Shown here: in pieces, positions 1 to 7,373 of the stretch
Position numbering within the stretch: the first letter of the stretch is position 1
Layout of the letters: the number at the start of each line of letters is the position of its first letter
From: JBBRMQ01 sp038230775
Lineage (GTDB): Bacteria > Acidobacteriota > Thermoanaerobaculia > Gp7-AA8
Direction of reading: 5' to 3'
Length of the DNA stretch: 15,632 nt
Assembly: GCA_038230775.1 (NCBI GenBank)
Contig: JBBRMQ010000082.1
Span: forward strand, 1-15,632
The notes under the pieces: model-generated
Seen by the model: the letters and a program-made list of their open reading frames with translations, nothing else
Database searches by the model: none
Told to the model about the DNA's origin: nothing
Made by a program: the position numbers and the translations under genes

Positions 1-12
1 CACTGTTCTAGA

Positions 13-52
13 CGTAGACATCCTTGACACTTCCACGGAGACATCCTTGACA
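13..52 (+). repeat. Left terminal inverted repeat of the IS
   Basis: It pairs with 1264-1303. It contains the 13-mer GACATCCTTGACA twice, at 17-29 and 40-52, with starts 23 bp apart. Two tandem sites about two helical turns apart suggest two transposase-binding sites per end. A short inverted repeat, TGACA-GA-TGTCA (48-59), follows just inside. Confidence 0.85.
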
Positions 53-62
53 GATGTCAGTT

Positions 63-67
63 GGAGG
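63..67 (+). promoter_or_regulatory. Ribosome binding site of the transposase
   Basis: GGAGG lies five bases before ATG 73 and decides that start over the in-frame TTG at 61. Confidence 0.6.
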
Positions 68-72
68 ATTGG

Positions 73-1233
73 ATGCCTTGGAGCCGAGGAATGGTGGAAG
101 AACGACATCGGATGATTGCGCTGTGGGAGTCGGGCTTCACGCCGACGGAGCTGGCATCACGGTTTGGCGTGAGTCGCCAGACGATCCACACGTATATCGA
201 TCGGTGGCAGCAGGAAGGCGAGTGCGGATTGCTGGAGCGATCGCGACGGCCGCTGACGAGTCCGACGAAGACGTCACGCGAGGTCGAGCACCTCTTAATG
301 GGGCTCAAGGATGAGCATCCCGATTACGGGCCTGACAAGCTCGTGACGCTGTTGGGGGATCAAGGCGTGACGTTGGCTGTGTCGACCGCTCGCGATGTGC
401 TGCGTCGTAACGGGCGTGTTGAAGCGCGGCGCGGCCGGACGCGGATTTGGAGTCCCGCCGTGACGCCGGTGAGCGCCGTGCCGGGTCCCGGTCACACGAT
501 GAGTGCCGATTACAAAGGCCAAGCTCGACTGGGCAATGGACATTACTGCTATCCACTGACGATCGCCGATCCGGCGAGCCGGTACGTGTTCGCGGTCGAA
601 GCGGCCACGATGAACACCGGCGGCGGTGCTCAAGCCGTCTTTGAGCGAGTGTTCCGTGAGTGGGGATTACCCGATCAGATCCTGACCGATAACGGCGCTC
701 CGTTTTGCGCATCACGATCGATCGGTGGGCTGTCGCAACTCGGTCGCTGGTGGATCCAGCTCGGAGTGACCCATGCGCGGATCCAACCGGGACGGCCGCA
801 GCAGAACGGCATTCACGAACGGATGCACAAAACGCTCAAGGCAAAGAGTATGAAGCCGATGGCGCAGACTCTGGCTGCCCAGCAGAAGCGTTTTGACATG
901 TTCATGGCCGAGTTCAATCACATCCGACCGCATCAAGGCCTGGGGCAGAAGCGGCCGGCGTCGATGGTGACTCCCTACCGTCGTCCCTTTCCCGAGCGCG
1001 TGCCTGAAGTCGAATATCCGAGCTCGTTCATCGTTCGCCGCGTCAGAGGCGGTGGCTATATCAAGTGGTGCGGACAAGAGCGGTTCGTGAGCGAGGTCCT
1101 CGTCGGCGAACGGGTGGGACTCGTCCAAGTTACTGACGACTCCTACGAGCTGTACTTCGGCAACCGCCATCTCGCGAACTGGAGCGCGCGTGAGTGCCGC
1201 TGGGTTGAGCCGCGGCGACGAGGCAATCCGTAG
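73..1233 (+). CDS. IS481-type DDE transposase
   Basis: This 386-residue transposase would cut and join the element's ends. The N-terminal third is a helix-turn-helix region (about 15-60; motif ELASRFGVSRQTIHTYIDRW). The rve-like catalytic core follows, with Asp146 (SADYKG), Asp206 (LTDNGAPF) and Glu249 (NGIHERMH). These are the three DDE residues, with 42 residues between the second and third. PGRPQQNGIHER is typical of the IS481/IS3-like integrase fold. ATG at 73 is preferred over the in-frame TTG at 61 because GGAGG (63-67) sits five bases before it. The frame is intact, so the element could be active. There is no second orfA, as expected for IS481 rather than IS3. Confidence 0.92.
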   Translation: MPWSRGMVEERHRMIALWESGFTPTELASRFGVSRQTIHTYIDRWQQEGECGLLERSRRPLTSPTKTSREVEHLLMGLKDEHPDYGPDKLVTLLGDQGVTLAVSTARDVLRRNGRVEARRGRTRIWSPAVTPVSAVPGPGHTMSADYKGQARLGNGHYCYPLTIADPASRYVFAVEAATMNTGGGAQAVFERVFREWGLPDQILTDNGAPFCASRSIGGLSQLGRWWIQLGVTHARIQPGRPQQNGIHERMHKTLKAKSMKPMAQTLAAQQKRFDMFMAEFNHIRPHQGLGQKRPASMVTPYRRPFPERVPEVEYPSSFIVRRVRGGGYIKWCGQERFVSEVLVGERVGLVQVTDDSYELYFGNRHLANWSARECRWVEPRRRGNP

Positions 1234-1263
1234 CCGATGCGGGCAAGCATCGCCCGCCCGGAG

Positions 1264-1303
1264 TGTCAAGGATGTCTCCGTGGAAGTGTAAAGAATGTCT
1301 CCA
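1264..1303 (-). repeat. Right terminal inverted repeat of the IS
   Basis: This is the reverse complement of the left end with a few mismatches. The inner 13-mer copy (1264-1276) is identical to those on the left. The outer copy (1287-1299, TGTAAAGAATGTC) differs at two positions. The 23-bp spacing is the same as on the left. Confidence 0.85.
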
Positions 1304-1410
1304 CTAGCACACACCCTCTCCCCGCAAGCGGGGCGAGGGGCAAACACACGATGTTGCCCTTCTCCTCGCGTGCGGGGAGAAGGTGCCCGAAGGGCGGATG
1401 AGGGGCGCCT
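1304..1410 (+). repeat. Dispersed palindromic repeat, copy A (partly truncated)
   Basis: This copy has two GC-rich hairpin units in the order unit 1 then unit 2. Unit 1 (1313-1340) keeps only its CCCTCTCCCCGCAAGCGGGG part and lacks the CACCC-GGCCTTCGGCC half seen in copies B-D. Unit 2 (1357-1405) is full, with hairpins CTCGCGTGCGGGGAG and GCCCGAAGGGC. The IS right end touches it at CTAG. Together with the IS right end it fills most of the gap from 1234 to 1571. The rest (1411-1571) shows no convincing gene, only short minus-strand frames running into the repeat. The arm after unit 2 reads CCTAAGAAGG on the minus strand and resembles the arms of the other copies. Confidence 0.8.
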
Positions 1411-1571
1411 GCAATTGTGCAAATCCTTCTTAGGAGGACGGCATCGGGATCGGCGGCTTCAATCCGCGAGCCCAATGCCGATGCTCCGCGCCCTGCATTT
1501 TTCGATTTCGCCATGAGAAACCGTGTTTGTACTCGTCATGCCGTTCGCGCTCGCGGAGTACACTGCGCGCG

Positions 1572-1976
1572 GTGAGCGAGAAACTGTTCGACGCATTGCA
1601 TGTGCAGATCTGGACAGCAGATCTCGCCGGCGCACTCACCTTCGTGAACGACTACACCGCGACGTATTTCGGAAAAACGCGCGAGCAACTGATCGGCGAA
1701 GGGTGGCAGTACGTGCTGCATGCCACCGACGTTCCGCTCGCGGTGGAGCGCTGGACGCATGCGGTGCAGACCGGCGAGCCGTACGACGCTGACTTCCGGC
1801 TGCTGCGCGCGGCGGACCGGACGTATCGCTGGCACCGCGCCTCCGCGGTTCGCGTGGATGGACCGGGCGGCGCAATGTGGCTGGGGTCGAATGTCGACAT
1901 CGATGCCGAGCGCCGCGCCGACGAAGTGGCCTACGCGATGCGCGAACAGATCCGCCGCTCGACTCAGTCCCGTTGA
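1572..1976 (+). CDS. Single-domain PAS protein
   Basis: These 134 residues are almost entirely one PAS fold of the PAS_3 type. QIWTADLAGALTFVNDYTATYFG opens the domain, EGWQYVLHATDVPLAVERW is the central helix region, and YRWHRASAVRV...GSNVDID is the C-terminal sheet. A short helix of the kind that normally leads into a kinase follows, but the protein stops there. No output domain is present, so it may be a stand-alone sensor or partner, or the remains of a hybrid kinase. GTG at 1572 is chosen because it places MSEKLFDALHVQIW at the domain edge. TTG 1527 would add 15 serine- and arginine-rich residues. GGAG at 1555-1558 is the only upstream Shine-Dalgarno-like site and is rather far. The 3' end overlaps the convergent membrane-protein gene by 13 bp. 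Confidence 0.75.
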   Translation: MSEKLFDALHVQIWTADLAGALTFVNDYTATYFGKTREQLIGEGWQYVLHATDVPLAVERWTHAVQTGEPYDADFRLLRAADRTYRWHRASAVRVDGPGGAMWLGSNVDIDAERRADEVAYAMREQIRRSTQSR

Positions 1977-2422
1977 CGCCCTCGCACACAGAGCGCGATG
2001 GGCAGTCCGATCAGCACGGCGTGAAAGAAGGACCCCTTCGCCAGCACGGCGATCGGGTACTTCGGATGGAACGGATACGCCGAGAGCGGTAGCACGACGA
2101 AATTCATGACGAGATAGATCACGATTCCGTAGACGAGGCCGGAGGAAACGGGATGACGCCGGATCGCTTCGCTCTGTCGCGCGATCAGCCAATACCCGAA
2201 TGCCGCGACGATGGCGATCGTAAAGTGCGCGGCGAGGCCGAGCACTCCCGACGCGGTGCCGCCCTCGAAGGCCGCGTTGCCCTGAATTCCGCTGGCGACA
2301 GACTGCAGCGTCCAGAGCGCGGACTTGCCGCGGTCATGCAGCACGACGATCGCGTATGTGATGTCGAGGATGCCCGCGATCACGCCGCCGGCGAGGATGC
2401 CGCGAAGGTCGAGGCGGCTCAC
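1964..2422 (-). CDS. Small integral membrane protein, four predicted TM segments
   Basis: This is a 152-residue hydrophobic protein. It has four hydrophobic stretches at about 8-28 (GILAGGVIAGILDITYAIVV), 60-80 (VLGLAAHFTIAIVAAFGYWL), 95-115 (GLVYGIVIYLVMNFVVLPL) and 125-145. The cytosolic C-terminus is basic (RGRQRD). It resembles unnamed YagU/DUF1440-like membrane proteins, but I cannot name its function. The start is GTG 2422, which overlaps the stop of the upstream gene as GTGA. Translation is therefore probably coupled to the short VOC-like stub before it. Confidence 0.7.
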   Translation of the reverse strand: MSRLDLRGILAGGVIAGILDITYAIVVLHDRGKSALWTLQSVASGIQGNAAFEGGTASGVLGLAAHFTIAIVAAFGYWLIARQSEAIRRHPVSSGLVYGIVIYLVMNFVVLPLSAYPFHPKYPIAVLAKGSFFHAVLIGLPIALCVRGRQRD

Positions 2423-2556
2423 ATGTACACCTGCATTCCGGCACGAGCGTTGTCCGTGATACGCGAGTTTTCAAAGATGTCGAGGTAGAGATTGACCGCC
2501 TCTTCAGCTTGACCGTCGAACCAGAGGCAGGGAGCGATTTTCAGTTTGTCGAACAT
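2419..2556 (-). pseudogene. Truncated PhnB/VOC (3-demethylubiquinone methyltransferase-like) stub
   Basis: The 45-residue product has APCLWFDGQAEEAVNLY and IFENSRI, the typical opening of the PhnB-like VOC superfamily. Family members are usually about 130-160 residues. The frame stops just after the first beta-alpha unit, so the metal site and most of the fold are missing. The stop TGA overlaps the GTG of the membrane-protein gene by 4 nt. This looks like a deletion remnant that now serves as a leader peptide for the downstream gene. The alternative is that it is a genuine small protein. ATG 2556 fits the family start, and the longer upstream frame to 2625 is not family-like. Confidence 0.6.
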
Positions 2557-2662
2557 GAGAAATAGTCTATGACGATCGCTTGAGAGTACGTTCGAGTCCG
2601 CACACGATCCAAGTCGCCGACCCATCCGGTGACGCAGGCCACCCGCGGCCGCCTCAGTGTGT

Positions 2663-2681
2663 GGACCGGCTTCAGCCGGTC
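2663..2681. repeat. Short palindromic repeat, ACCGGCTTCAGCCGGT type
   Basis: GGACCGGCTTCAGCCGGTC forms a stem of eight base pairs (GACCGGCT/AGCCGGTC) with a two-base loop. The same palindrome occurs twice, inverted, at 7374-7426. Here it lies between a minus-strand gene start (2556) and a minus-strand stop (2721). Two near-copies of AGTGTGTGGA flank it (about 2656-2665 and 2695-2704). The 164-bp gap has no other visible feature. Confidence 0.7.
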
Positions 2682-2720
2682 ACCCTTCACATCGAGTGTG
2701 TGGAACACTGGAGTTGAAAT

Positions 2721-3221
2721 CTAACCAGGGCGGTGGAACGTCATGATCCAGTTCGTTTCCCATTTCACGCCCCCGTCCACCGAGAACGCCTGCTGCCAGA
2801 CCGGCTCATCGGGATTGCCGCGATCCCAGAGAAAGCGCACTGCGACCCGTGTGCCTTCGTGCCGGTCATCCCCTCGGAACACACCTCGCGCGCCATCGAA
2901 TCCGCCGACCACCGGCGGAAAAAGCCGCGCGCCGTTGCTGTCGATCCAGTAGATGCGCCATAGATGATCGTCCAGATCGAAGAGCCGCAGCGACACTCCT
3001 TCGAAGAACGGCGGGCCGGCGATGCGACACTGATCGATGTTCCCCAGTCCGCCGAGGATCGCGTGCATGACGAAGGGCGTTTCGAATTCGATCCACTCCG
3101 TCGAGCCCGCAAGCCTTTCGCGAAGACGTCGATGACGAATGGTCCACAGGCCTTGAAGAAAGTCGAAGTCGCGCGCTCCTTTCGGCCACGACGAGCGCAC
3201 GGGATCAGGAATGTCGAACAT
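2721..3221 (-). CDS. DUF1579/lipocalin-like hypothetical protein
   Basis: The protein is 166 residues with no signal peptide. It is rich in alternating aromatic and hydrophobic strands: RDFDFLQGLWTIRHRRLRERL near the start, LGGLGNIDQ, SLRLFDLDDHLWRIYWID, FPPVVGGFDGARGVFRGDD and VKWETNWIMTFHR at the end. This pattern matches a common family of about 160 residues with a predicted beta-barrel, often labelled DUF1579-like. The biochemical function is unknown. ATG 3221 shares one base with the stop of the upstream M13 gene (TGATG), so the two are translationally coupled. The same frame stays open to 3650, but that extension lies inside the M13 gene and is arginine-rich, so it was not used. Confidence 0.72.
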   Translation of the reverse strand: MFDIPDPVRSSWPKGARDFDFLQGLWTIRHRRLRERLAGSTEWIEFETPFVMHAILGGLGNIDQCRIAGPPFFEGVSLRLFDLDDHLWRIYWIDSNGARLFPPVVGGFDGARGVFRGDDRHEGTRVAVRFLWDRGNPDEPVWQQAFSVDGGVKWETNWIMTFHRPG

Positions 3222-5209
3222 CACCACGCGTGAGCTCGATCCGCCGGCGCGAGGTACATTCCGTCGCCCGGCTTCACGCCGAAGGCCTGATAGAACGCGT
3301 CGAGGTTGCGCGCCGGACCGTTCACGCGAAGGAACGGCATCGCATTCGCGCCGGTCGCCACCTGGTTTCTCGTGAACCCATCGCTGAACTTCGCGCGCCA
3401 CATCTGTGCCCGGCCGAGAAAAAAGCGCTGGTCGCCGGTGAAGCCGTCGAGCACCGGCGGCTCCGCGCCGTGAAGCGAGCGGTGATACGCGTCCAGCGCG
3501 ATGAGCATGCCTCCGATATCGTCGAGCCCCTCGTCGGCGACGAGATCGCCTTTCACGTGCAGTCCCGGAATCGGCTCCACCGCGGAGTATTGCGCGCTGA
3601 GCTTTCCCGTTTCCTCCGCCAGTCGCTTCCGATCCGCGGCAGTCCACCACTCGGCCAGACGTCCACCGGCGTCGTAACGCCCGCCGTGATTGTCGAATCC
3701 AGCGACGATCTGCTGACCGATCACCGCACCGATCGCGCCGTAGTTCACCGCGTCGTCCGCATGCAGATCAAAGAAAGGCTGCTGAAACATTGCAGCAGAG
3801 ATCTCGACGGTGTTCCTGATGGGAACGTACGCGTATTGCGGGTAACCGGGCGCCAGCGCCCATTGCGACCGGTCGAAGGAACGCGAGAGATCGGCAACGC
3901 TGCGGCGCCAGTTCCAGGCGGCCGAGCGCACGACGTTGCCATAGAGATCATCCTCGCGAATCGACAGTCCGTCGTAGGTCTGCAGGTGATCGGGCCAGCC
4001 GATGTGCATCTGCATCTTCGCCAGCTTCTCTCGCGCGCGCCGCTTCGTCTCGGAGCTCATCCATGGATTGTCCGCGAGGCGCGTATCGAGCGCGGCGCGC
4101 ATGTTCTCCGTCATGGTCGTCGCTTTGGTCCGGGTCTCCGGCGACGAGTAGCGCGCGACATACAGCGCACTCACGAGGTCGACGATGTTGGCCTCGACCG
4201 CCTGCTCCGCGCGAACCTGGCGCGGCGTTTCGGACTGGAACAGTCCGTTGAACTTCTTTCCTCGGAAATCGAAGTTCACCTGCGCCATGGCGCCGTTGAG
4301 CAGCGGCGCCGCTTCATCCGCGGCGGCGAACGCCTGCCGCGCCCGCAGGACTTCTACCGGCGCGTCGGCGAACGCCTTCGCGATCGCCGGAAACGCGCTC
4401 TTTGCATCCACGATCACCCGCTCGACCTTCGACACCTCGGCGCCTCGCAGAAACGACCGCCACGGAAAGCCGGGAGCGAATCGAGCGAGATCACTCACGG
4501 TCATCGGGTTGTACGTCTTCACGACGTCGGTCATCTGTTCGCGGGACCAGCTCGCGGCCGCGACTCTCATCTCGAACGCCACGATGTCCGCCGCGCGCGC
4601 CTCCGGCTCCGGCCATCCAATGGTCTTGAGCATCTGCGCGATGTACTGCTGATACGCAACCTTCAGATCGGCGAGCTTCGGATCGGAGTAGTACTCGGGA
4701 CCGGGCAACTGCAGGCCGGCCTGGCCGATGAAGAGCGCGTCGTGGGCAGGATCGTTCGGATCCTGCGCGATCGTGAGCGAGAACAACGCGTGCACGACGC
4801 GGAAGCGCACGGTCGGCGATCGAACCGCGCCCGGTCCTTCGACGCCACCCATCACTTCGGCCAACTGCTCTTTCGTGGGTGCGGCGCGAATCGCGTCGAG
4901 CTCCGGCTTCAAGGGGTCGAGCCCTTTCGCCTCGATCGTGCGTTCGTCCATGAATGACCGATAGAACGCGCCGACTCTTCCGTCCGCTTCGGCGACCAGC
5001 GACGCGAGCCGTTCCGTCGACAACACGCGCAGGTCGCGCCAGTACGCGGCGTTGGGATGCGCCGCACTCAGCTCGGTGCGAGCGAGCCACGCGCCGTTCT
5101 GCGATCGATACAGATCATCGGCCGCGCGAACCGAGGGATCGCGATCGGAAAGGTCGACGCCCCAGGACGTGAACATCGCCGCCGCAAGCAACGCAAGAAT
5201 CTTGTGCAT
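3221..5209 (-). CDS. M13-family (neprilysin/PepO-like) protein lacking catalytic residues
   Basis: This 662-residue protein has a hydrophobic N-terminus (MHKILALLAAAMFTSW) suggesting export. The M13 architecture follows: DPSVRAADDLYRSQNGAWL near the start, the large helical N-domain, and the conserved C-terminal block ending RVNGPARNLDAFYQAFGVKPGDGMYLAP. Length and order are normal for M13 metalloendopeptidases. The active site is not. The zinc motif HExxH reads QQIVA (residues 499-503, bases 3701-3715). The Asn of the NAYY substrate-binding motif is Tyr459, and the catalytic His before RVNG is Asn622. The third zinc ligand and its partner appear kept (Glu560 and Asp564 in DEGLDDIGG). The frame is unbroken over 1989 bp, so it looks like a maintained pseudoenzyme rather than decay. 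It is coupled to the downstream gene by TGATG. Confidence 0.88.
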   Translation of the reverse strand: MHKILALLAAAMFTSWGVDLSDRDPSVRAADDLYRSQNGAWLARTELSAAHPNAAYWRDLRVLSTERLASLVAEADGRVGAFYRSFMDERTIEAKGLDPLKPELDAIRAAPTKEQLAEVMGGVEGPGAVRSPTVRFRVVHALFSLTIAQDPNDPAHDALFIGQAGLQLPGPEYYSDPKLADLKVAYQQYIAQMLKTIGWPEPEARAADIVAFEMRVAAASWSREQMTDVVKTYNPMTVSDLARFAPGFPWRSFLRGAEVSKVERVIVDAKSAFPAIAKAFADAPVEVLRARQAFAAADEAAPLLNGAMAQVNFDFRGKKFNGLFQSETPRQVRAEQAVEANIVDLVSALYVARYSSPETRTKATTMTENMRAALDTRLADNPWMSSETKRRAREKLAKMQMHIGWPDHLQTYDGLSIREDDLYGNVVRSAAWNWRRSVADLSRSFDRSQWALAPGYPQYAYVPIRNTVEISAAMFQQPFFDLHADDAVNYGAIGAVIGQQIVAGFDNHGGRYDAGGRLAEWWTAADRKRLAEETGKLSAQYSAVEPIPGLHVKGDLVADEGLDDIGGMLIALDAYHRSLHGAEPPVLDGFTGDQRFFLGRAQMWRAKFSDGFTRNQVATGANAMPFLRVNGPARNLDAFYQAFGVKPGDGMYLAPADRAHAW

Positions 5210-5344
5210 ACCTCGGCAAGCTTCGTCTCACCGCGCGCTGAGGTAAAGAGCCAAGAGGTTGGACGCAGGCCATACCAAGTCGGACCATCGCAATCTCGAA
5301 TCATGGTCTGGCGCGAGCGAAGCGAATTGGACCTTGCGCGATGG

Positions 5345-5782
5345 ATGACAATCGAGCGCATGCAAGTCCTGATCGCCGCCACGGGCGACACCGCACTCGT
5401 CGCGTCGCTTTTCAATGCCTATCGCATGTTCTACGGATTGCCGTCCGAGCTCAACGCAGCACAACACTTTCTCGATGCGCGCCTTCGACGCGAGGAATCG
5501 ATCGTTCTCTACGCGACCGGCCCACAACCATTGGGATTCGCGCAGCTGTATCCCACGTTCTCGTCGCTCCAGCTCGCGCCAGTGATCGTGCTGAACGACC
5601 TCTACGTTCGGCCTGACGCGCGCCGCCGTGGCGTGGCCCGAGCCCTTCTGCTCGCGACGCACGAGATCGCGAGAAAGCGTGGCGCGGTGATGGTCACGCT
5701 GGAGACGGCGCGCTCGAACGATGCGCCCCTCATCCGCCCTTCGGGCACCTTCTCCCCGCACGCGGGGAGAAGGGCTACGTAA
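5345..5782 (+). pseudogene. GNAT acetyltransferase with C-terminus replaced by repeat copy B
   Basis: The N-terminal part is a standard GNAT: TALVASLFNAYRMFYGLPSE, an SIVLYATG strand, LNDLYVRPDARRRGVARALL (motif A, acetyl-CoA loop RRRGVA) and VMVTLETARSND. In relatives this continues for about 25-30 residues through a YESLGF-type motif B. Here SND runs directly into the dispersed repeat at about 5726 and the last 19 residues are translated repeat (APLIRPSGTFSPHAG...). The final strand-helix is missing, so activity is doubtful. ATG 5345 (MTIERMQVLIAA) is chosen by family resemblance. ATG 5303 and ATG 5360 are alternatives and none has a clear Shine-Dalgarno site. The gene is divergent from the M13 gene, with 135 bp between them. 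Confidence 0.75.
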
Positions 5783-5894
5783 CCCATCCACTTCTAGCAA
5801 TAGCTTACTGAGTAGCCCCTCGCCCCGCTTGCGGGGAGAGGGCGGCCGAAGGCCGGGTGAGGGGTTCTCGCACTTGCGAGAGAGCTTTCCTAAG
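5726..5894 (-). repeat. Dispersed palindromic repeat, copy B
   Basis: It is inverted relative to A and C. Unit 2 is at 5726-5774, a spacer at 5775-5815 and unit 1 at 5816-5864. An arm with the hairpin TCTCGC-ACTT-GCGAGA follows and ends at CTAAG. The unit 1 side ends in the stop codon of the MocR gene (5890-5892). The unit 2 side begins inside the acetyltransferase reading frame and has no arm. The copy sits between convergent genes. Confidence 0.82.
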
Positions 5895-7326
5895 AACCCA
5901 GAATCTCGCGCAGCGTTCGAACACCCTCCATCAGTGCCTTTGGCGGAACGGCCGCGAATCCGAGTACCAGTGCATCCGGCAACTTCGCTCGCATGCAGTA
6001 GCGCGACAACGCGCGCAGTTCGATCCCGCGCTCTTCGCCGCGCGTCGCGATGCGCTCGGCATCGGCGTTCGGTTGCGTCAGCCACCCGACGACGTGCATT
6101 CCGGTGTCCGCCGGATCGATGCGCAGGAGACCATCGAGCTCGCGTGCGGCAGCGTTCAGGAGCGCGTCATGGCGCTCGCGATACACGGCGCGCATCCGCC
6201 GCACGTGTCGCGTGAAATGCCCTTCCTCGATGAATCGCGCCAGCGTGGCCTGATCGAGAGTCGGCGAGAAGTGATCGAACGCCGCTGCCGCCGATCGGAA
6301 CTGATCGACCAGCGCCGGCGGGAGAATGACGTAGCCGAGGCGGAGCGAGGGATAGACGGTCTTGCTGAAGGTTCCGACGTAGATCACGCGTCCCGAATTG
6401 TCGAGGCCCTGCAACGAGGAAAGGGGCGTGCCCACGTAGCGGAACTCGCTGTCGAAGTCGTCCTCGACGATCCACGCGTCCGCGCTTCGGGCCCACTCGA
6501 GCAGCGCGAGCCTCCGCGGCAACGACAACGTGCGGCCGAGTGGAAAGTGATGCGAAGGAGCGACGCAGGCCATCTTCGCGGAAGGCTCATCGCGGATTCC
6601 CGCCGCGACGTCGAGCCCTTCGCGATCGACGGGGACGGGAACCAGCACCGCGCCCGCGATCTTCAGGAGCTCGCGCGCGGCGAGATATCCCGGATCCTCG
6701 ACCCAAACGCGATCGCCGGGACTGAGCAGAACTCGCGCGATGAGATCGATGGCGTGCTGCGCGCCATGAACGAGGATGACCTGATCCGGCGTCACTCTTA
6801 CACTGCGCGAGACCGCGACGTACGATGCGATCGCACGGCGAAGCGGTGCATGACCGTTTGCGTCACCATAGCCGAGAAGCGCATCGCGTTCGTCGCGAGC
6901 GCAGCGTGCGTAAAGGCGCGCCCACAATTTCGTCGGAAAGACGTCGAGTGCCGGCTCGCCGAGCCGGAACGGCCGCGGTCCTCGCACCTCCGGCAATGGA
7001 CGCAGCGGTTTCGCATCGTTCGTTGCGACTCTTGCGCGCGGCAGAGTGAGAGCAGCCACGAACGTCCCCGCCGCTCCCCTGCCCTCCACATACCCCTCGG
7101 CCTCGAGATGTTCGAGCGCGAGGACGGCGGTCGTACGCGAGACGCCGAGATCAGAGGCCATTTCGCGCGACGGCAGCAGCCGGCTTCCCGCCGCGAGGGC
7201 GCCGGAGAGAATCGCCTCCCGGATCGCATGGTAGATCTGGCGGAACGCGGGCACCGGCGATTGGCGGTCGATCACGATCGGAATCGGAGGCGTGCCGCGT
7301 TTCGATCGTTCCGGCATGGTGCGCAT
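5890..7326 (-). CDS. MocR-type regulator: GntR winged helix fused to a class I aminotransferase domain
   Basis: This 478-residue, probably cytosolic protein begins with a GntR winged helix (about 27-92; LPSREMASDLGVSRTTAVLALEHL). An aminotransferase fold I domain fills about 110-475. The PLP lysine is Lys322 in GTFSKTVYPSLRLGYV, and VEDPGYLAARELL and EDDFDSEFRY are typical family blocks. MocR regulators use the domain to bind PLP or an amino-compound adduct and control metabolism genes such as vitamin B6 or GABA genes. No such target lies next to it. ATG 7326 is chosen; ATG 7317 and ATG 7365 are possible. The stop codon lies within the arm of repeat B. Confidence 0.9.
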   Translation of the reverse strand: MRTMPERSKRGTPPIPIVIDRQSPVPAFRQIYHAIREAILSGALAAGSRLLPSREMASDLGVSRTTAVLALEHLEAEGYVEGRGAAGTFVAALTLPRARVATNDAKPLRPLPEVRGPRPFRLGEPALDVFPTKLWARLYARCARDERDALLGYGDANGHAPLRRAIASYVAVSRSVRVTPDQVILVHGAQHAIDLIARVLLSPGDRVWVEDPGYLAARELLKIAGAVLVPVPVDREGLDVAAGIRDEPSAKMACVAPSHHFPLGRTLSLPRRLALLEWARSADAWIVEDDFDSEFRYVGTPLSSLQGLDNSGRVIYVGTFSKTVYPSLRLGYVILPPALVDQFRSAAAAFDHFSPTLDQATLARFIEEGHFTRHVRRMRAVYRERHDALLNAAARELDGLLRIDPADTGMHVVGWLTQPNADAERIATRGEERGIELRALSRYCMRAKLPDALVLGFAAVPPKALMEGVRTLREILGS

Positions 7327-7373
7327 GGACCTAACGTGATTTCGAAGGGAAGGTTTGTGGATCATGTTTCTGT

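Larger units (their letters stand above)
13..1303 (+). mobile_element. IS481-like insertion sequence, complete
   Basis: The element is about 1.29 kb and carries one DDE transposase gene between inverted ends. The left end (13-52) and right end (1264-1303, reverse complement) match closely over about 40 bp, including an unbroken identical stretch centred on CACTTCCACGGAGACATC. Each end holds two copies of a 13-bp motif. The element is flanked on both sides by CTAG (8-11 and 1304-1307). IS481-family elements are known to prefer NCTAGN targets, so CTAG may be a short target duplication. Only a few bases lie outside the left end, so the exact boundary is uncertain by one or two bases. The right side abuts dispersed-repeat copy A. 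Confidence 0.88.

Noticed and set aside
1266..1639. Minus-strand frames ending in or near repeat A (products starting MAKSKNAGRG and MSAPARSAVQ)
   Set aside because: They overlap the repeat or the PAS gene start and show no domain. They could be gene remnants, but the sequence alone does not support that.
2575..2605. GTTCGAGTCC resembling a tRNA T-loop
   Set aside because: The flanking five-base stems do not pair and no acceptor or anticodon arms are found.
3222..3650. N-terminal extension of the DUF1579-like protein
   Set aside because: It overlaps the M13 C-terminal coding region and is low-complexity Arg-rich. ATG 3221 with TGATG coupling is the better start.
3230..4957. Long 575-codon plus-strand frame
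   Set aside because: It lies wholly opposite the M13 gene, is rich in Arg and His, and shows no recognisable domain. It is an antisense shadow of GC-rich codons.
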